This document shows positions 5,349 to 5,699 of a stretch of 5,699 nt of DNA, in pieces. The stretch covers positions 1 to 5,699 of the forward strand of contig CANDFU010000134.1 of the NCBI GenBank assembly GCA_947384095.1. The letters are read 5' to 3'. Origin of the DNA: an uncultured Roseburia sp. GTDB taxonomy: Bacteria > Bacillota > Clostridia > Lachnospirales > Lachnospiraceae. Numbering within the stretch: the first letter of the stretch is position 1; each line of letters starts with the position of its first letter. The notes below the pieces were generated by a model. That model searched no databases and was not told the DNA's origin. It saw nothing but the letters and a program-made list of their open reading frames with translations. The translations under genes and the position numbers were made by a program.

Positions 5349-5576
5349 ATGGTTGTTACAGCGACAGAATTTAAAGCTAATTTCGGAAAGTACCTTGAAT
5401 TAATTGCCAAGGAAGATATCTTTATTACCCGTAATGGAAAAACAGTTGCTAAAGTTGTAAATCCCCAGGTTTCTGCGGTGGATTCCCTGCGCGGAATGCT
5501 TGGCGGTGTTGCCTCTGATATAGATATGGATTCTTTGCGAGAGGAGCGTCTGTTAAAATATGAAAATAATGTGTGA
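5349..5576 (+). CDS. Type II antitoxin, Phd/YefM family
   Basis: This 75-residue antitoxin should neutralise the toxin encoded by the overlapping next gene and repress their common promoter. The N-terminal VTATEFKANFGKYLELIAKE (3-22) followed by FITRNGKTVAKVV (25-37) is the standard Phd/YefM DNA-binding and dimerisation fold. The tail (about 45-75, including SLREERLLKYE) is the expected flexible, charged toxin-binding region. The ATG at 5349 is chosen because AAGGAGGA (5334-5341) lies 7 nt upstream and the family motif begins right after it. Longer in-frame readings start upstream of or within the promoter. The coding sequence is more AT-rich than the glycolytic genes, as is common for horizontally mobile toxin-antitoxin modules. 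Confidence 0.93.
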   Translation: MVVTATEFKANFGKYLELIAKEDIFITRNGKTVAKVVNPQVSAVDSLRGMLGGVASDIDMDSLREERLLKYENNV

Positions 5577-5699
5577 TACGAACGTAATAATTGATGTTTT
5601 ATTGGAAAGAGAACCTTTTGTAGAAGATTCATACAAGGTTCTGAAGCTTTGTGAAGAACACAAAATAGACGGTTTTGTATCAGCATCTTCTGTTACCGA
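5560..5699 (+). CDS. PIN-domain toxin (VapC-like), 3' end outside window
   Basis: Only the first 46 codons are present; the gene is open at the window end. The start MKIMCDTNVIIDVLLERE is the hallmark of PIN-domain ribonuclease toxins, with first metal-binding aspartate D6 and conserved N8, then D12. SASSVT (41-46) matches the segment just before the second acidic active-site residue, which lies beyond the window. Characterised VapC toxins cleave RNA, often tRNA or rRNA, but this target cannot be predicted. The ATG at 5560 overlaps the antitoxin gene by 17 nt (stop TGA at 5574-5576) and follows GAGGAG (5541-5546) by 13 nt. This arrangement implies translational coupling with the antitoxin. 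Since Phd/YefM antitoxins pair with several toxin folds, the PIN identity rests on the toxin sequence itself. Confidence 0.9.
   Translation, partial: MKIMCDTNVIIDVLLEREPFVEDSYKVLKLCEEHKIDGFVSASSVT

Noticed and set aside
5261..5686. Minus-strand open frame opposite the toxin-antitoxin genes
   Set aside because: It is a mirror of two clearly recognisable genes and has no family resemblance of its own.

Overview
The window looks like the end of a draft or metagenome contig from a moderately GC-rich Clostridia-type Firmicute, most likely Lachnospiraceae. The evidence is the pgk-tpiA-gpmI gene order, strong AGGAGG-type ribosome sites, sigma-A promoters, short-loop hairpin plus U-tract terminators, and a small HTH regulator of a type I associate with that family. 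The taxonomic call is inference; no 16S or other marker is present.

Bases 1-46 are not biological. They match the Illumina i7 (read 2) adapter, including an apparent 8-base index, joined directly to the phosphoglycerate kinase gene. The first part of that gene (about 40 codons) and whatever lies upstream (often gap in this group) are therefore missing.

Bases 47-3558 hold three glycolytic genes on the plus strand: 5'-truncated pgk, then tpiA (triosephosphate isomerase), then gpmI (cofactor-independent phosphoglycerate mutase). They convert 1,3-bisphosphoglycerate to 3-phosphoglycerate, interconvert the triose phosphates, and convert 3- to 2-phosphoglycerate. All visible catalytic residues are intact. 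A textbook intrinsic terminator lies between tpiA and gpmI, so gpmI may be expressed at a different level from pgk-tpiA.

Bases 3559-4780 carry two small minus-strand genes convergent with gpmI. One is a stand-alone PilZ domain protein (predicted cyclic-di-GMP binding) with a near-perfect sigma-A promoter, a perfect Shine-Dalgarno site and its own terminator. The other is a probable DUF4240 protein of unknown function with its own weaker promoter. In both, the predicted transcript starts almost at the Shine-Dalgarno sequence.

Bases 4781-5699 look like accessory sequence and become AT-rich after about 5165. They contain a 76-residue Cro/C1-type HTH protein transcribed divergently from the DUF4240 gene. 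After an AT-rich spacer comes a type II toxin-antitoxin module: a Phd/YefM antitoxin overlapping a PIN-domain (VapC-like) toxin that runs off the window end. The module has its own promoter, overlapped by an inverted repeat that could be the autoregulatory operator.

I see no convincing undescribed system. The most unusual points are the adapter-contaminated edge, the minimal-leader arrangement of the two minus-strand genes, the internal terminator in the glycolytic cluster, and the compositional change leading into the toxin-antitoxin module.
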